Assembly (NCBI RefSeq): GCF_047123815.1
Contig: NZ_CP138920.1
Span: forward strand, 186,001-250,000
DNA length: 64,000 nt
Source of the DNA: Maricaulis sp017643475
GTDB taxonomy: Bacteria > Pseudomonadota > Alphaproteobacteria > Caulobacterales > Maricaulaceae
Direction: 5' to 3'
The notes under the pieces were generated by a model. It did not search any database. It had not been told where the DNA came from and saw only the letters and a program-made list of their open reading frames with translations. The position numbers and the translations under genes were made by a program. Numbering within the stretch: the stretch's first letter is position 1; each line of letters begins with the position of its first letter. This document shows, piece after piece, positions 25,715 to 34,681 of this stretch.

Positions 25715-26523
25715 GACTTGTCTCCGGCATGAAGGCGGGCCGCCGCGTCAAGCGCGGCCTTGATGATGGATTTCAGGACGGGGCACAGGCGCTCGGCCTT
25801 GTCCGCGTCGAATGTGTAGGGCGCGCCCTCGGCCATGTAGGCGATCTGGGCGATCTCCATTTGCAGGGCATGCACATTGTGTTTTGGCTGGCCATAATGG
25901 CGGGTGATCCAGCCGCCCTTGAAACGACCATTGGATATCGTCTCGTAGGCGCCGGCTTCCGCCATGGCGGCCTCGGCGGCGGCCTGGATGTCCGGCGCGC
26001 AGGACTGGCCTGTATTTGTCCCCAGATTGAGATCCGGCAACCGCCCGTCAAACAGGCGCGGCACCACGCTGGCGATGGAATGGGCATCCCACAGAACGGC
26101 ATAACCATGCACCGCGCGAACATGATCAATGAGATCGAACAGGACTTCGTGATATGGCGCATGGAAATCCTGGCGCCGCTGCTCAATCTCGGCATCCTCC
26201 GGTGCCTGCCCCTCAAGATAGAGCGGCTCGCCATCAAAGAATTCGGTGGGCACAAGGCCGGTCGTGACCTGTCCCGGATAAAGCGACTGACCCGATGGAT
26301 CACGATTGAGGTCCACAACATACCGCGAATAGTTCGCGCGGATCACCGAGGCGTTCAGGTCATCCAGAAAATCGTAGAGCTCCGGGATATGCCAGTCAGT
26401 ATCAGGGAGCGCCCTCGCCCGCTCCGTCAGGCGCGCTTCTAGGCCCGGCGAAACGGCCAGACCCGAATGCGGCATCGAGACCACGAGCGGTCCCGTTCCA
26501 ACGCTGAGCTGGTAGACATCCAT
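25711..26523 (-). CDS. hutG: N-formylglutamate deformylase (amidohydrolase)
   Basis: Hydrolyses N-formylglutamate to glutamate and formate, the last step of the HutF-HutG branch. The 270-residue sequence shows SMPHSG near residue 16 and DLNRDPSG near residue 72, then LWDAHSI; these are the N-formylglutamate amidohydrolase motifs with the metal-binding histidines and aspartates. It overlaps hutH by 1 nt (TAATG) and hutU by 4 nt, so translation is coupled. Confidence 0.93.
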   Translation of the reverse strand: MDVYQLSVGTGPLVVSMPHSGLAVSPGLEARLTERARALPDTDWHIPELYDFLDDLNASVIRANYSRYVVDLNRDPSGQSLYPGQVTTGLVPTEFFDGEPLYLEGQAPEDAEIEQRRQDFHAPYHEVLFDLIDHVRAVHGYAVLWDAHSIASVVPRLFDGRLPDLNLGTNTGQSCAPDIQAAAEAAMAEAGAYETISNGRFKGGWITRHYGQPKHNVHALQMEIAQIAYMAEGAPYTFDADKAERLCPVLKSIIKAALDAAARLHAGDKS

Positions 26524-28040
26524 TATGCCACGCCCGGCAGATCCAGATCCGCCACCAGCTCGCCCGAGGCGATCAGCGCAGAGGACGCATTGATATCATT
26601 GGCGAAATAGCGGTCATCACTATAGGCCGGTACATCCTGGCGAAGGCGGGATTTGGCGGTCTCCAGCTTGGCCGATGATTTCAGCGGTGCGTGGAAATCC
26701 GCGCCCTGCGCGCCGCACAACAGCTCCACCGCCACCACATCACGCAGGTTCTGCGTCATCTGCAGCAGGCGATAGGCACCGTGCGTCGCCATGGAGACAT
26801 GGTCTTCCTGGTTGGCACTGGTCGGGATCGAGTCGACGGAGGCCGGATAGGCTTTCTGCTTGTTTTCGCTGACCAGGGCTGCCGCCGTGACATGCGCGAT
26901 CATGAAACCGGAATTGATGCCCGGATTGGGCGTCAGGAAAGCCGGCAGGCCGGAGACCGCCGGGTCTGTCAGCAGCGCCACGCGACGTTCGGAGATAGAG
27001 CCGATTTCACACACCGCCATGGCGATCTGGTCGGCGGCGAACGCCACCGGTTCGGCGTGGAAATTGCCGCCGGAAATCGCGTCGCCCTCTTTTGAGAAGA
27101 CGAGCGGATTGTCCGTGACGGCATTAGCTTCGGTCTGAAGGGTTTCACCGGCCTGGCGAAGAATACCCAGCACCGCCCCCATGACCTGGGGCTGGCAGCG
27201 CAGGCAGTACGGATCCTGGATTTTCTCACAGCCGGTATGGCTGTCGAGGATCTGCGACCCCTCGAGCAGGCCGCGCAAGGCCGCAGCCGCATCGATCTGG
27301 CCCTGATGACCGCGCAGCGCATGGATACGCTCATCGAACGGTGCGATCGAGCCCTTGGCCGCGTCGACCGAGAGAGCACCGGACAGCAGCGTGTTCCGGT
27401 AGGCGTTCTCGGCTTCAAACAGACCTGCCAGCGCCAGTGCCGTTGAACACTGCGTGCCGTTGAGCAAGGCCAGGCCCTCTTTTGGTCCCAGCTGAACCGG
27501 TTCGAGACCGGCCTTGGCCAATGCCTCGGCAGCAGGCAATCGTTCGCCCTTGCAGAAAGCCTCACCGGAACCAATCAGCGCGGCGGACATATGGGCCAGC
27601 GGCGCAAGGTCGCCGGATGCACCAACCGAACCGCGCGCCGGAACAACCGGCAGGACATCCGCCTTCAGCATGGCTTCCAGCGCCTTGACCGTCGACCAGC
27701 GAATGCCCGAAGCACCACGCGACAGGCTGGAAATCTTCAGACTCATCAACAGGCGTGTGACATCGCGGCCCAGCGGTTCGCCTACTCCGGCGGCGTGGGA
27801 GAGGACGAGGCGTTCCTGCAGGACGGCCAGCTCATCATCGGCGATACGCGTCTGGGCGAGTTTGCCGAAACCGGTATTGAGACCATAGACCGCGCGACCG
27901 GAGGCGATAAGGTCTTCCACCGTCTTCGCCGACGCATCGACACCCTGTTTGGCAAAATCCGACAGCGCGACACCGCCACCGCGATAGATCTCGCGCCAGT
28001 CTGCCAGCGCCATCTGGCCCGGTTGGATAAGAACCGCCAT
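26523..28040 (-). CDS. hutH: Histidine ammonia-lyase
   Basis: Removes ammonia from histidine to give urocanate. The 505-residue protein contains the autocatalytic MIO-forming triad Ala141-Ser142-Gly143 in GSVGASGDLAPLAH and the YGLNTGFG motif near residue 52. The ATG at 28040 overlaps the hutI stop as TAATG and yields the standard N-terminus; an in-frame start 3 codons upstream is less likely. Confidence 0.96.
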   Translation of the reverse strand: MAVLIQPGQMALADWREIYRGGGVALSDFAKQGVDASAKTVEDLIASGRAVYGLNTGFGKLAQTRIADDELAVLQERLVLSHAAGVGEPLGRDVTRLLMSLKISSLSRGASGIRWSTVKALEAMLKADVLPVVPARGSVGASGDLAPLAHMSAALIGSGEAFCKGERLPAAEALAKAGLEPVQLGPKEGLALLNGTQCSTALALAGLFEAENAYRNTLLSGALSVDAAKGSIAPFDERIHALRGHQGQIDAAAALRGLLEGSQILDSHTGCEKIQDPYCLRCQPQVMGAVLGILRQAGETLQTEANAVTDNPLVFSKEGDAISGGNFHAEPVAFAADQIAMAVCEIGSISERRVALLTDPAVSGLPAFLTPNPGINSGFMIAHVTAAALVSENKQKAYPASVDSIPTSANQEDHVSMATHGAYRLLQMTQNLRDVVAVELLCGAQGADFHAPLKSSAKLETAKSRLRQDVPAYSDDRYFANDINASSALIASGELVADLDLPGVA

Positions 28041-29248
28041 TACACCCACTCTCCTTCAAGGATGCGACCATGCAGCGGTCGCCGTCCGATCCATTGCACC
28101 AGCTCTGCCGGGCGTTCGATGTCCCATACAGCCAGATCCGCGATCTTGCCGGTTTCAATGGTGCCCAGCTTGTCCTGCAGCCCCAGGGCCCGGGCCGCTT
28201 CCCGCGTCATGCCGGCCACAGCCTCCTCGACCGTGAAGCCGAACAGCGTGCAGGCCATGTTGGCCGCCGTCAGCAGCGAGACCATGGGCGAAGAGCCCGG
28301 ATTGCTGTCGGTGGACACCGCCATGGGAATGCCCAGCTCGCGCATGCGCGCCACCGGCGGTTTCTGTGTCTCACTGATCGAGTAGAAAGCGCCGGGCAGG
28401 ATAACGGCAACGGTTCCGGCGTTCGCCATCGCCTGCAGCCCCTCCTCGCTCGTGTATTCAACGTGATCAGCCGAGAGGCCGCCGAACTCTGCCACAAGGC
28501 GTGCGCCGCCTGTGTCGGACAGCTGGTCCGCATGAAGTTTGACCGGCAGGCCTGCGGCCTTGGCTGCGATGAACAGCCGACGGGTTTCCTCCGGCGAAAA
28601 GGCAATGCCCTCGCAATAAGCATCCACCGCATCGGCCAGCCCCTCCTGGGCGGCCTGGCGCACCAGCGGAATACAGACCTCGTCGATATAGGCGCCAGAC
28701 CGACCCTGGTATTCCCGGGGGATTGAATGCGCGGCCAGAAGCGTCGGCGAAACCCGCATGCCCGAAGCGATCCCCGCCCCACGCGCAGCCTTCAGCATGG
28801 TCAGCTCGCTGTCGATGGTCAGGCCATAGCCCGACTTGATCTCGACCGTGCCGACGCCCTCCTCGGCCAGCGCTTCCAGACGGCGCAGGGCCGCGGCAGC
28901 GAGCTGGGCGGAATTCGCCTGGCGGGTGGCTTCCACTGTTTTCGCGATGCCGCCTCCGGATTTGGCGATCTCGGCATAACTCTCACCGGCGAGGCGGCGC
29001 TCGTATTCATCCGATCGATCACCCGCAAACACCAGGTGGGTGTGGCAATCAATCAGCGCCGGTGTGACCCAGCGCCCTTCCAGAGAGTGTGCGTTTTCAA
29101 ACGCCGTGGGCGCATCACGTCGCTCGCCCACCCAGGAGATCGTATTGCCGGAGATAGCGATGGCACCGTCCTCGATAACGCCATAGGGCGTATCACCGGG
29201 AACCATGCTAGCGATGCGGGCGTCTGTAATGAGTGTATCGATGCGCAT
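28040..29248 (-). CDS. hutI: Imidazolonepropionase
   Basis: Opens the imidazolone ring to give formimidoylglutamate. The 402-residue amidohydrolase has the metal site LIDCHTHLVFAG near residue 66, later KLHADQLSDTGGARL, and the catalytic aspartate region STDSNPGSSP. It is the first gene of the leftward hut operon and starts 91 nt from the divergent hutF, with the HutC-like operator between. Confidence 0.96.
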   Translation of the reverse strand: MRIDTLITDARIASMVPGDTPYGVIEDGAIAISGNTISWVGERRDAPTAFENAHSLEGRWVTPALIDCHTHLVFAGDRSDEYERRLAGESYAEIAKSGGGIAKTVEATRQANSAQLAAAALRRLEALAEEGVGTVEIKSGYGLTIDSELTMLKAARGAGIASGMRVSPTLLAAHSIPREYQGRSGAYIDEVCIPLVRQAAQEGLADAVDAYCEGIAFSPEETRRLFIAAKAAGLPVKLHADQLSDTGGARLVAEFGGLSADHVEYTSEEGLQAMANAGTVAVILPGAFYSISETQKPPVARMRELGIPMAVSTDSNPGSSPMVSLLTAANMACTLFGFTVEEAVAGMTREAARALGLQDKLGTIETGKIADLAVWDIERPAELVQWIGRRPLHGRILEGEWV

Positions 29249-29284
29249 ACGGTTTCAGCGTGTTGGGGGTTCGCAAATCTTTAT

Positions 29285-29296
29285 TTGTCTATACAA
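29285..29296. promoter_or_regulatory. Putative HutC operator
   Basis: TTGTCTATACAA is an imperfect palindrome (TTGT-N4-ACAA) centred between hutI and hutF. It resembles the TGTATAxACA half-sites bound by the GntR-type repressor HutC in pseudomonads. hutC is encoded just downstream of hutF. Confidence 0.65.
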
Positions 29297-29339
29297 TTAA
29301 TCAAGGCTCGAGATTCTTGTCCAGAGGCAGAACTGAAAC

Positions 29340-30710
29340 ATGACCGGATTCTTCTTCAACGAAGCCCTGCTTCCTGGCGGCTGGGCGCGCAATGTGCGTG
29401 TGACCATGGACAAAAGCGGCCGTATCGAACGTTGCGAGATCGACACCTCCGCCCACGCAGGCGATATCCGGCACACCAACGCCCTGCCCGGCATGGCCAA
29501 TCTGCACAGCCATGCCTTCCAGCGCGGCATGGCCGGACTTGCGGAACGGCGCGGCACGTCCGATGACAGTTTCTGGACCTGGCGCGAGGTAATGTACGCC
29601 TTTAACGACCACCTCACCCCGGATGATGTCGAGGCGATCGCGGCGCTGGTTTATTGCGAGATGCTGGAGAGCGGGTTCACCAGCGTGGGCGAGTTTCACT
29701 ATCTGCACCATGACCGCGATGGATCACCCTTTGCCGATCTAGCGGAAATGGCCGGCCGGATCTGTGCGGCGGCCGAAACAACGGGCATCGCGCTGACCCT
29801 GTTGCCGGTGTTTTACCGCTGGGCCGGGTTTGGCGATCAGCCCGCCCATGAGGGCCAGCGTCGCTTCTTCAATGATCCGGATCGTTACGCCCGTCTGAGC
29901 GATGCCAGCCTTGCCCACACCAGCAAGCTTCGCCATGGACGCCTGGGCGTCGCGCCACACAGCCTGCGCGCCGCCAATCTTGAGGATTTGCCCTGGCTGG
30001 CGGGCTTGCGTCCGGATGATCCGGTCCACATCCATATTGCCGAACAGCTCAGGGAAGTCGCTGAGTGCGAGGCCGCTCACGGCAAACGTCCTGTCCAGTT
30101 GCTGGCCGAGAGCGTGGAACTCGATCCGCGCTGGTGTCTTGTCCACGCCACGCATATCGACGCCGCTGAAACCCGCGACCTTGCCCGCTCCGGCGCGATT
30201 GCAGGCCTGTGCCCGCTGACCGAGGCCAATCTGGGCGACGGTGTTTTCCCTGCACCGGATTATCGCGCTCAGGCGGGACAATGGGGCATTGGCTCGGACA
30301 GTCATATCCGCATCGATCTGGCGGAAGAGTTGCGCCTTTTGGAATGCGGTCAACGCCTGACCTTGCGTCAGCGCAATGTGCTGGCCGAACCGGACCAGCA
30401 TGTCGGCCGCGCGCTCTACCAGTCCTGCGCCACCGGCGGCGCCCAGGCGCTGGGCCAGCCCACCGGCCGGATCGAAATCGGCGCGCGTGCAGATTTTGTC
30501 GTGCTGGACAGCAAGGCACCGGTGCTTACCGGGCGGTCATCTGACACGCTGCTGGACAGCTGGCTGTTCAGCGGGGATGGACGTCAGGTCGAGACAGTCT
30601 ATGTCGGTGGGGAGCGTGTTGTTGAAGCCGGGTCTTGCCTGGCTAGGGACATGATTTCCGGGCGTTATTGCGACCGCCTGACCCAGCTGATGCAGAGGAT
30701 TAATGCGTGA
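29340..30710 (+). CDS. hutF: Formimidoylglutamate deiminase
   Basis: Deiminates formimidoylglutamate to formylglutamate, the substrate of HutG. The 456-residue amidohydrolase has GMANLHSHAFQRGMAG (metal histidines), GEFHYLHHD, GVAPHSLRA and the metal aspartate in GIGSDSHIRIDL. Its presence with HutG shows the five-step pathway that yields glutamate plus formate, not formamide. Confidence 0.95.
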   Translation: MTGFFFNEALLPGGWARNVRVTMDKSGRIERCEIDTSAHAGDIRHTNALPGMANLHSHAFQRGMAGLAERRGTSDDSFWTWREVMYAFNDHLTPDDVEAIAALVYCEMLESGFTSVGEFHYLHHDRDGSPFADLAEMAGRICAAAETTGIALTLLPVFYRWAGFGDQPAHEGQRRFFNDPDRYARLSDASLAHTSKLRHGRLGVAPHSLRAANLEDLPWLAGLRPDDPVHIHIAEQLREVAECEAAHGKRPVQLLAESVELDPRWCLVHATHIDAAETRDLARSGAIAGLCPLTEANLGDGVFPAPDYRAQAGQWGIGSDSHIRIDLAEELRLLECGQRLTLRQRNVLAEPDQHVGRALYQSCATGGAQALGQPTGRIEIGARADFVVLDSKAPVLTGRSSDTLLDSWLFSGDGRQVETVYVGGERVVEAGSCLARDMISGRYCDRLTQLMQRINA

Positions 30711-31450
30711 ACCGGCAGGACTGGCAGAGTGAAATCGGCCTGGATGGCGCAGGACCGGTCTATGAACAGATCAAGCGTGCGCTGACTGAACGGATCCGCT
30801 CTGGCGGCTGGCAGACCGGCGATCGCATTCCCGGCGAGGAAGAGCTTGCCGAACATTTCAATTCCGCCCGCATGACGGTCCACCGCGCCCTGCGGGAATT
30901 GACCGATACCGGTCTTCTCATCCGCAAGCGCCGCGCCGGCACTTTCGTGGCACCGCCGCCGGCGCCCGCTGCGATGCTGGAAATCGTGGACATGTCCAAA
31001 CTCATCCCGGCGCGGGGCCAGGACTATGCCTTCGAGATGATCGACAGTGCCGTCGTCGAAGCGAGTGAGGAATTGCGGCAGCGTTTCGATCTGCCTGACG
31101 GCGGGATGCTGCGACGGCTGATCTGTCTGCACCGCGCAGACGCTATCCCGCTGGAGCTGGAAGAACGCTGGATCAATCTCGCCGTGCTGCCCGACGCCCG
31201 GGACGCAGATTTCAGCCAGACCCCGCCAGGCGCCTGGCTGTTGCAACAAGCCCCGTGGACCCAGGCCGAGCACACTATTTCGGCCCGCAATGCCAGCGCC
31301 GCAACCGCCGATCGTCTCGATATCGATGCCGGAGATGCTTGCCTCGTGCTGGAACGCCGCACTTTCCTGGATCAGCAGGTGGTCACCTTCGCCCGCCTGA
31401 CCCACCCGGGCAGCCGGCACGCCCTGACCGAACGTTTTACACCGGGCTGA
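30707..31450 (+). CDS. hutC: GntR/HutC-family histidine-utilization repressor
   Basis: The 247-residue regulator has an N-terminal GntR winged helix (PVYEQIKRALTERIRSGGWQ to SARMTVHRALRELTDTGLLIRKRRAGTFVA) and a C-terminal UTRA effector domain (about 80-240). Urocanate is the usual inducer. It starts with GTG overlapping the hutF stop as GTGA, so it is autoregulated with hutF if the operator between hutI and hutF is used. Confidence 0.92.
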   Translation: MNRQDWQSEIGLDGAGPVYEQIKRALTERIRSGGWQTGDRIPGEEELAEHFNSARMTVHRALRELTDTGLLIRKRRAGTFVAPPPAPAAMLEIVDMSKLIPARGQDYAFEMIDSAVVEASEELRQRFDLPDGGMLRRLICLHRADAIPLELEERWINLAVLPDARDADFSQTPPGAWLLQQAPWTQAEHTISARNASAATADRLDIDAGDACLVLERRTFLDQQVVTFARLTHPGSRHALTERFTPG

Positions 31451-31786
31451 GTTTCGCCCGGCCCTTCGGGCCGCACCCTATCCGCCCGCTTCGCGGCCAC
31501 CTTTCCCATCAAGGGAAAGGAAGATTAGTGCCTACCTTCTCGTCTTCCGTGGGGATGACCGAGCCCGGGACAAGCCGGGTGATGACGATAGAGAAGACCG
31601 GGAGGTGAAACGCCCCACCCCGTCAAATTCTCCCGCATGCCTTCAGTCTCTGTTAGGGCAATCTCAAGGCCGCGCTCGCACTTACATTACCGCGAATTGC
31701 TCGCACTTACATTACCGCGAATTAAAGATGAGTCCCGGTTAGCGCCCTCCCCAGCTAACGTCGACTCATCTAGGAGCGCCCCCATT
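31451..31786. other. Intergenic region with interspersed repeats
   Basis: No gene is visible up to the small secreted-protein gene. The left part carries palindromic blocks (GCCCGGCCCTTCGGGCC, CTTTCCC-N7-GGGAAAG) and a CCCGGGACAAGCCGGGTGATGAC unit, related in style to the repeats at 23.3-23.7 kb. The right part holds a 25-bp tandem duplication (separate entry). Confidence 0.6.
31674..31723. repeat. Perfect 25-bp tandem direct repeat
   Basis: Two identical adjacent copies, 31674-31698 and 31699-31723, each starting GCTCGCACTTACATTACCGC and ending GAATT. They lie 63 nt upstream of the start codon of the small exported protein and could double a promoter element or a regulator site. Confidence 0.9.
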
Positions 31787-31975
31787 ATGCGCACACTGAT
31801 TATCTATACCGCCGTTGCAGGCGCTCTGTTTCTGGTTCCGGGCAATCAGGACGGTCATGCACTGACCGCTACCGAGACCCGTACCGACTACCAGGTCGCA
31901 TGTGTGGACACCTTGCCGGAGCTGGCTGAGACGGCTGCCCCGGAAGGTGAAACCGAGATCCTTTACTGCAGCTAG
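31787..31975 (+). CDS. Small exported protein, hypothetical
   Basis: A 62-residue product with a probable signal peptide (MRTLIIYTAVAGALFLVPG...HA) and an acidic mature part containing two cysteines, the second close to the C-terminus (ETEILYCS). A TAGGAG box lies 11 nt before the ATG. Nothing in its sequence gives a function. It is convergent with hisIE, 6 nt apart. Confidence 0.55.
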   Translation: MRTLIIYTAVAGALFLVPGNQDGHALTATETRTDYQVACVDTLPELAETAAPEGETEILYCS

Positions 31976-31981
31976 GCTGGC

Positions 31982-32605
31982 CTATTTGTTCTGGGCCCGG
32001 ATGGCGTGGCGCTTGCGCAGCACCGCAACGACATCATCCAGGCTGAGATCACGGGATTCCAGCAGCACCATCAGGTGGAAAATCAGATCCGCCGCCTCTC
32101 CTGCCAGTTCCGACTTGCCTTCGGATACGGCAGCCATGGCGACCTCGACGCCTTCCTCACCCACTTTCTGAGCCGGTTTCTTGGGCGCCTTGGCCAGCAA
32201 AGCCCCGACATAGCTGTCCTTGGGCTTTTCCTTGCGGCGTTTCTTGATGATCGCACGCAAATGCGCCAGGAAGCCCAGACCCGGTGCCGGGTCATCACCG
32301 AAACAGGTCACCGTACCCGTGTGACAAGCCGGTCCCTTGGGTTTGACCTCGACCAGCAGCGCGTCACCATCACAATCCGGGGCCATCTGGACCAGTTTGA
32401 ACGTGTTTCCGGAGGTCTCGCCCTTTTTCCAGATACGTTGTTTGGTACGGCTGTAAAAATGCACCTTGCTGGTTTCCAGGGTCAGTTCGACCGCCTCTGC
32501 GTTCATGTAACCCAGCATGAGAACCTGGCGCGTGGCCACGTCCTGGATGATCGCCGGGATCAGGCCATCGACCTTTTCCCAGTTGAGATTTTCAGCGTTG
32601 ATCAT
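31982..32605 (-). CDS. hisI: Bifunctional phosphoribosyl-AMP cyclohydrolase / phosphoribosyl-ATP pyrophosphatase
   Basis: The 207-residue HisIE performs steps 2 and 3 of histidine synthesis. Residues 1-112 are the HisI domain (MLGYMNAEAVELTLET, DCDGDALLVEVKPKGPACHTG with zinc cysteines), and about 115-200 the HisE domain (VGEEGVEVAMAA, EAADLIFHLMVLL). It is the last gene of the his operon; its ATG overlaps the hisF stop by 4 nt. Many alphaproteobacteria have separate hisE and hisI genes, so the fused form is worth noting. Confidence 0.94.
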   Translation of the reverse strand: MINAENLNWEKVDGLIPAIIQDVATRQVLMLGYMNAEAVELTLETSKVHFYSRTKQRIWKKGETSGNTFKLVQMAPDCDGDALLVEVKPKGPACHTGTVTCFGDDPAPGLGFLAHLRAIIKKRRKEKPKDSYVGALLAKAPKKPAQKVGEEGVEVAMAAVSEGKSELAGEAADLIFHLMVLLESRDLSLDDVVAVLRKRHAIRAQNK

Positions 32606-33369
32606 GGCCGAATGCCCAATCCTTCATCAATCAAATAGGACTTCAGATTTCCTATATTAATCAGCCCCTTGTGAAAGACGCTGGCAGCCAGCGCGCCATC
32701 CACATTGGCCTGATTGAATACAGTTTTGAAGTGTTCTTTTCGGCCAGCCCCACCCGATGCAATCAGCGGTGTGGAACACAGCGCCCGCGCCTCGGCCAGC
32801 TGGTCGATATCATAACCATCGCGCACACCATCCTGGTCCATGCAGTTGAGCACGATTTCGCCGGCGCCCCGGTCGACCACTTCGGTGATCCAGTCGAGCG
32901 TTTTGCGATTGGCCTCCTGCGTCTTGTCAGGGTCGCCGGTGAACTGATGCACACGCCAGGCGCCGTCAATCTCACGACTGTCGATACCCACCACCACGCA
33001 TTGCGAGCCGAACTCCGCGGCCAACTTGTCGACCAGGGACGGGTTCTGGAGCGCAGGCGTGTTGATCGAGATCTTGTCCGCGCCTGCAAACAGGCGTGCC
33101 CGCGCATCATCGACAGACTTGATACCGCCAGCGACGCAAAACGGAATGTCGATCACACGTGCAACCGCACTGACCCAGGCCGGCTCGACCGTCTCGCCAC
33201 GCGTCGAAGCCGCAATGTCATAAAAGACCAGCTCGTCGGCCCCCTCTTGCGCATAACGCCGGGCCAGCTCGACGATATCCCCGACGATCTCGTGATTGCG
33301 GAATTTCACGCCCTTGACGACCTGGCCGTCCTTGACGTCGAGACAGGGAATTATACGGCGCGCAAGCAC
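32602..33369 (-). CDS. hisF: Imidazole glycerol phosphate synthase, cyclase subunit
   Basis: HisF uses ammonia from HisH to convert PRFAR into imidazole glycerol phosphate and AICAR. The 255-residue TIM barrel has the start IIPCLDVKDGQVVKGVKF, DKISINTPAL, and LNCMDQDGVRDGYD with catalytic Asp. It starts with GTG and overlaps the end of hisA by 19 nt. Confidence 0.95.
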   Translation of the reverse strand: MLARRIIPCLDVKDGQVVKGVKFRNHEIVGDIVELARRYAQEGADELVFYDIAASTRGETVEPAWVSAVARVIDIPFCVAGGIKSVDDARARLFAGADKISINTPALQNPSLVDKLAAEFGSQCVVVGIDSREIDGAWRVHQFTGDPDKTQEANRKTLDWITEVVDRGAGEIVLNCMDQDGVRDGYDIDQLAEARALCSTPLIASGGAGRKEHFKTVFNQANVDGALAASVFHKGLINIGNLKSYLIDEGLGIRP

Positions 33370-34085
33370 GACAGGGCCTCCTCGACGCTGAACCGGCCCT
33401 CATAGATCGCCCGGCCGGTAATCGCTCCGGCTGCACCCGCATCCCGCGCCGCTTCCAGATCGGACAGCGAGGACACGCCACCGGAGGCCTGCCAACTCAC
33501 GTTTGGATATGTGCGCGCGAGGTATTGATAGAGCTCGATATTGGGTCCGGAAAGATCACCATCCCGCCCGATATCGGTCACCAGGGCGTGCTGCAGATCT
33601 GCGCCATCATAGGCCTTGATCACATCATCAAGGGTCACGGTGAGGACATCCGTCCAGCCCTTGATGGCCGGGCGATAGGCACCCCCGACATATTGCACGT
33701 CAAAGGCCAGCGTCAGGCGGTCCGATCCGAAACGGTCCAGCCAGGGCAAAACCTGTTCCGGCGCCGAAATGGCGAGCGATCCGATCACCACCCGCGAGAC
33801 GCCCGCTTCAAAAAAGGCCTCGATATCCTCGCTGCCCCGCACCCCGCCACCGGACTGCACCTTGAGGCCGGTCGCCGCGATATCGCGGATCACAGACGTC
33901 TGGCGACGGGCGCCGTCTCGAGCCCCGGCCAGGTCCACGACATGGATCCATTCCGCGCCCTCGGCCTTGAGCTGTTTGGCGACCTCGACAGGATCAGTTG
34001 CGTATTCAGTGACCGCGTCGAACTTGCCGTGCATCAGGCGCACCACACGGTCTTCCAGTAGATCAATGGCAGGATAGAGGATCAT
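33351..34085 (-). CDS. hisA: ProFAR isomerase (HisA)
   Basis: Isomerises ProFAR to PRFAR. The 244-residue barrel begins MILYPAIDLLEDRVVRLMHG, with catalytic aspartates at Asp8 and in LVTDIGRDGDLSGPN; the phosphate-binding blocks SGGVRG and ASGGVSS are present. It overlaps hisH by 4 nt and hisF by 19 nt. Confidence 0.95.
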   Translation of the reverse strand: MILYPAIDLLEDRVVRLMHGKFDAVTEYATDPVEVAKQLKAEGAEWIHVVDLAGARDGARRQTSVIRDIAATGLKVQSGGGVRGSEDIEAFFEAGVSRVVIGSLAISAPEQVLPWLDRFGSDRLTLAFDVQYVGGAYRPAIKGWTDVLTVTLDDVIKAYDGADLQHALVTDIGRDGDLSGPNIELYQYLARTYPNVSWQASGGVSSLSDLEAARDAGAAGAITGRAIYEGRFSVEEALSCLRAV

Positions 34086-34681
34086 CGGACCAGCTCCGCA
34101 AAATTCGTGAGAATGCGCGCGCCCGCCTCGCCCGACCGTTCCGGGTGAAACTGGCAGCCATAGACATGGCGCGATTTGACGATGGCGGTGATATCCGCGC
34201 CATACTCGGCTCGCGCCAGGGTGAAGGTGGAAGTCGGCACATAAAACCCGTGCACAAAATACATGTAGGCGCCATTCTCGACACCTGAGAGCAGGACGTT
34301 TTCCGGCTCGACAATGTCCAGCGAATTCCAGCCCATATGCGGCCAGACCAGGCCTTCGCTCGATGGCAGGCGCTCGACATGACCGGGGATAAGCCCCAGA
34401 CAGGCAACATCGCTCTCGCTGGAGTATTCAAACAATAATTGCATCCCCAGACAGATGCCCAGCAAGGGACGTTCGTCGCGTCGCAAGGCAGCCGCCCAGC
34501 CAGAGGCTTCCAGCTGGTTCATCGCAGGCGCTGCGGCGCCTACGCCAGGCAGGATCAAACGACCACAGGCACCGGCCTGTCCCGGCGTCACCGCGACACG
34601 ATAGTCGATCCCGGCCCGTTCGAGCGCGAACCGCACCGAGGCCAGATTGGCGCAACCGGTATCAATCAGCCCCACCGTCAT
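34082..34681 (-). CDS. hisH: Imidazole glycerol phosphate synthase, glutaminase subunit
   Basis: Class I glutamine amidotransferase that feeds ammonia to HisF. The 199-residue protein has the nucleophile elbow LLGICLGMQLLFE (Cys near residue 80) and the catalytic His-Glu pair in CQFHPERSGEAG. It overlaps the hisD-hisB fusion by 4 nt (ATGA) and hisA by 4 nt. Confidence 0.95.
   Translation of the reverse strand: MTVGLIDTGCANLASVRFALERAGIDYRVAVTPGQAGACGRLILPGVGAAAPAMNQLEASGWAAALRRDERPLLGICLGMQLLFEYSSESDVACLGLIPGHVERLPSSEGLVWPHMGWNSLDIVEPENVLLSGVENGAYMYFVHGFYVPTSTFTLARAEYGADITAIVKSRHVYGCQFHPERSGEAGARILTNFAELVR

Noticed and set aside
31451..31620. CRISPR-like or tandem array in the repeat-rich gap
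   Set aside because: The repeats are palindromic blocks without regular spacers; the only tandem unit occurs twice.
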